Of a stretch of 21,177 bases of DNA, positions 19,825-21,177 are shown piece by piece. The notes under the pieces were generated by a model, which was not told the DNA's origin, did not search any database, and was given only the letters and a program-made list of their open reading frames with translations. A program made the position numbers and the translations under genes. The stretch's first letter is position 1, and every line of letters begins with the position of its first letter. Source of the stretch: Chrysochromulina tobinii (Eukaryota > Haptophyta > Prymnesiales > Chrysochromulinaceae); the NCBI GenBank assembly GCA_001275005.1, contig JWZX01002171.1:1-21177 (forward strand). Direction: 5' to 3'.

Positions 19825-20229
19825 AATTCTGAATTCATGTCACAGAACTCCTCCTCGCACTCCACGCACACCACCCACACCTCCTCTTGGTTGTCGACCG
19901 GTGACCGTATGTTTTGGCTTTTGCTGTAAGTTGAAGACCGTGTCCGACCGTGAAGACAATTGCGTGAAGAACGACCAACGAGGCACAGGCAACGGACGAC
20001 CCCGTCTCTCCGCTCTACTTACTACTACTGTCTACTCCTCCTCTGCTTTTACATAGATTACACCTTCACGTGCGATTCGTGAAGTTGTAATCAGGAACTA
20101 TCAACGCAACTACCGTATCTCAACGTATAAGATTTGTGATGTTTCAGACTTACGTACCGGTAAACATGTTTTTCGCGTTGTGCGTCGGTTCCGGAGCGAG
20201 GGCCCGCCGTACTTTTCGTTGCTTCTGCA
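19825..20229. other. Intergenic region between the SET gene and the secreted Pro-rich gene
   Basis: This is 3' flank of the SET gene, starting with a doubled GAATTC, and probable promoter DNA of the next gene. The A/T content rises from about 19910 to 20140, with pyrimidine-rich CTACTTACTACTACTGTCTA around 20015-20034. The words ACCGTAT (20111-20117) and ACCGGTAAAC (20156-20165) resemble the CCGTAA-type motif seen before other genes. No gene was seen. Confidence 0.4.
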
Positions 20230-21177
20230 ATGCTGACGATGAAAGCGATTGTGCTGCTCGCGATCGCCCTGATAGATCCGACATACGCTCAGCCATCGCC
20301 ATCCCCGTCGCCGCCCCCGCCGTCGCCGCCTCCGCCATGGCCGTCGCCGCCCCCGTCGCCGCCCCCGCCGTCGCCGCCGTCGCCACCGTCTGCACCTCCT
20401 TTGCCACCAACACCCTATTTTCCGCCCTTCCCGCCCATCACTTCGGGGAGCGGGGAAAGCGTAGTTTCCGTGGTTGCGACGGTCGTGAAGCTCGGCCTCA
20501 CAATTGGTGGTGACGTGTCTAGCTGGAATGCTCCCATGATTCGCAGTGTGCTGAGATCCCTCCGCGGACCCCTGAAATGTCTCCTCCCGCACTGCTACAT
20601 CAGTGTGCGCGCCTCCGCAGGCAGCGTGCTGCTCTCCATCGACCTCATCATAGACCAAAACGGTCCAGACGACCCCAACTTCACCGTTGCCGTCGCCCGA
20701 GCCGCCGCCATCGCGCTGGTCGCTACCAATGTCACCGAACTATCGAGCACCCTCGGCGTGACTGTTCTGGCGACGACTGGTGTGACTACGACGACTGGTC
20801 TCTCCGTGCCGATCGTGGTCGCGCCGCCGCCGCCATCGCCGCCGCCAAGTCCACCATACCTGCCCGGCACTGTCTGCACCGACGCGTGCATCGGATTCCC
20901 TTCTTACAACTCCGACGGCGCGTGCGACGACGGTGGTCCCGGCAAGGAGTTTTCGTTTTGTGCGTACGGCACTGACTGCTACGACTGCGGCGTGCGCCAA
21001 GGGCCGTCGCGGCCGCCCTCTCCTCTGCCCTCGCCCCCGCCACCGTCACCGCCGCCGCTGCCGCCCCCACCGCCGTCGCCCCCACCGCCGTCGCCCCCAC
21101 CGCCGCCTTCGACGTCACCCTCGCCGCCGCTGCCGTCGCCCCCACCGCCGTCTTCGACGTCACCCTCGCCGCCGCCG
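20230..21177 (+). CDS. Secreted proline-rich (extensin/pherophorin-like) protein, truncated at the window end
   Basis: The frame is open for 316 codons to the window edge with no stop. The N-terminus M-L-T-M-K-A-I-V-L-L-A-I-A-L-I-D-P-T-Y-A is a good signal peptide, with cleavage expected after A20. Residues about 21-70 are Ser-Pro-Pro repeats, a style that is hydroxylated and glycosylated in algal wall and scale proteins. Residues about 80-195 form a globular part with two close Cys (K-C-L-L-P-H-C), A-G-S-V and two N-x-T/S sites, resembling the small alpha/beta secreted domain common in algal proteins with an A-G-S-V strand. A second short Pro stretch leads to a Cys/Asp/Gly module at about 216-257 (C-T-D-A-C, C-D-D-G-G-P-G, T-D-C-Y-D-C-G), then a long Ser-Pro-Pro tail. 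It is extracellular; the full length and C-terminal domain lie outside the window. Confidence 0.8.
   Translation, partial: MLTMKAIVLLAIALIDPTYAQPSPSPSPPPPSPPPPWPSPPPSPPPPSPPSPPSAPPLPPTPYFPPFPPITSGSGESVVSVVATVVKLGLTIGGDVSSWNAPMIRSVLRSLRGPLKCLLPHCYISVRASAGSVLLSIDLIIDQNGPDDPNFTVAVARAAAIALVATNVTELSSTLGVTVLATTGVTTTTGLSVPIVVAPPPPSPPPSPPYLPGTVCTDACIGFPSYNSDGACDDGGPGKEFSFCAYGTDCYDCGVRQGPSRPPSPLPSPPPPSPPPLPPPPPSPPPPSPPPPPSTSPSPPLPSPPPPSSTSPSPPP

Noticed and set aside
20110-20658. Minus-strand Arg/Gly-rich frame opposite the Pro-rich gene
   Set aside because: It is complementary to CCG/TCG proline and serine codons; the plus frame has a signal peptide and sensible modules.

Overview
The window looks like nuclear DNA of a unicellular eukaryotic alga, most likely a haptophyte or a close ecological equivalent. 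This is an inference from four things: GC-rich coding DNA with GC-rich third codon positions, genes on both strands with few and short introns, proteins with probable mitochondrial presequences, and typical algal protein styles (serine-proline-rich secreted protein with a Cys/Asp-rich module, Ank/RBR and F-box proteins with small SH3/Tudor-like modules). There are no operons, ribosome-binding sites, CRISPR arrays, tRNAs or rRNAs that I can recognise.

Layout. 529-2037 (+): F-box-like protein with an N-terminal SH3-like module and a very acidic tail. 2686-3567 (-): P-loop kinase of the zeta/polynucleotide-kinase type with a probable targeting presequence. 4078-5169 (-): RING-H2 plus SAP protein. 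5756-6472 (-): mitochondrial ribosomal protein bL25. 6715-7861 (+): Lys/Glu-rich coiled-coil protein with one 142-nt GT-AG intron, divergent from bL25. 8387-10765 (+): lamin-tail-domain plus endonuclease/exonuclease/phosphatase ectoenzyme with a C-terminal membrane anchor. 10993-12466 (+): ankyrin plus RBR-type RING protein broken by one apparent frameshift. 12989-14149 (+): polytopic membrane protein. 14672-15037 (+): small unknown protein. 15628-16248 (-): Tim17/22/23-like membrane protein. 16471-19824 (+): large chromatin protein joining Tudor-like, SET, SANT, CXXC-like and YY1-type C2H2 zinc-finger modules. 20230 to the window end (+): secreted proline-rich protein, truncated by the window edge.

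The most interesting items are the SET/CXXC/YY1-type fusion, the acidic C-terminal tail and 3' region of the F-box gene that recurs (44 nt identical, about 190 nt similar) behind the RBR gene 10.5 kb away, and a candidate 81-nt in-frame GC-AG intron that would attach that tail to the RBR protein. Three separate ubiquitin-ligase-type genes (F-box, RING-SAP, Ank-RBR) lie within 12 kb, and two genes import into or work in mitochondria (bL25, Tim17-like), but nothing in the sequence shows that these neighbours form one pathway.
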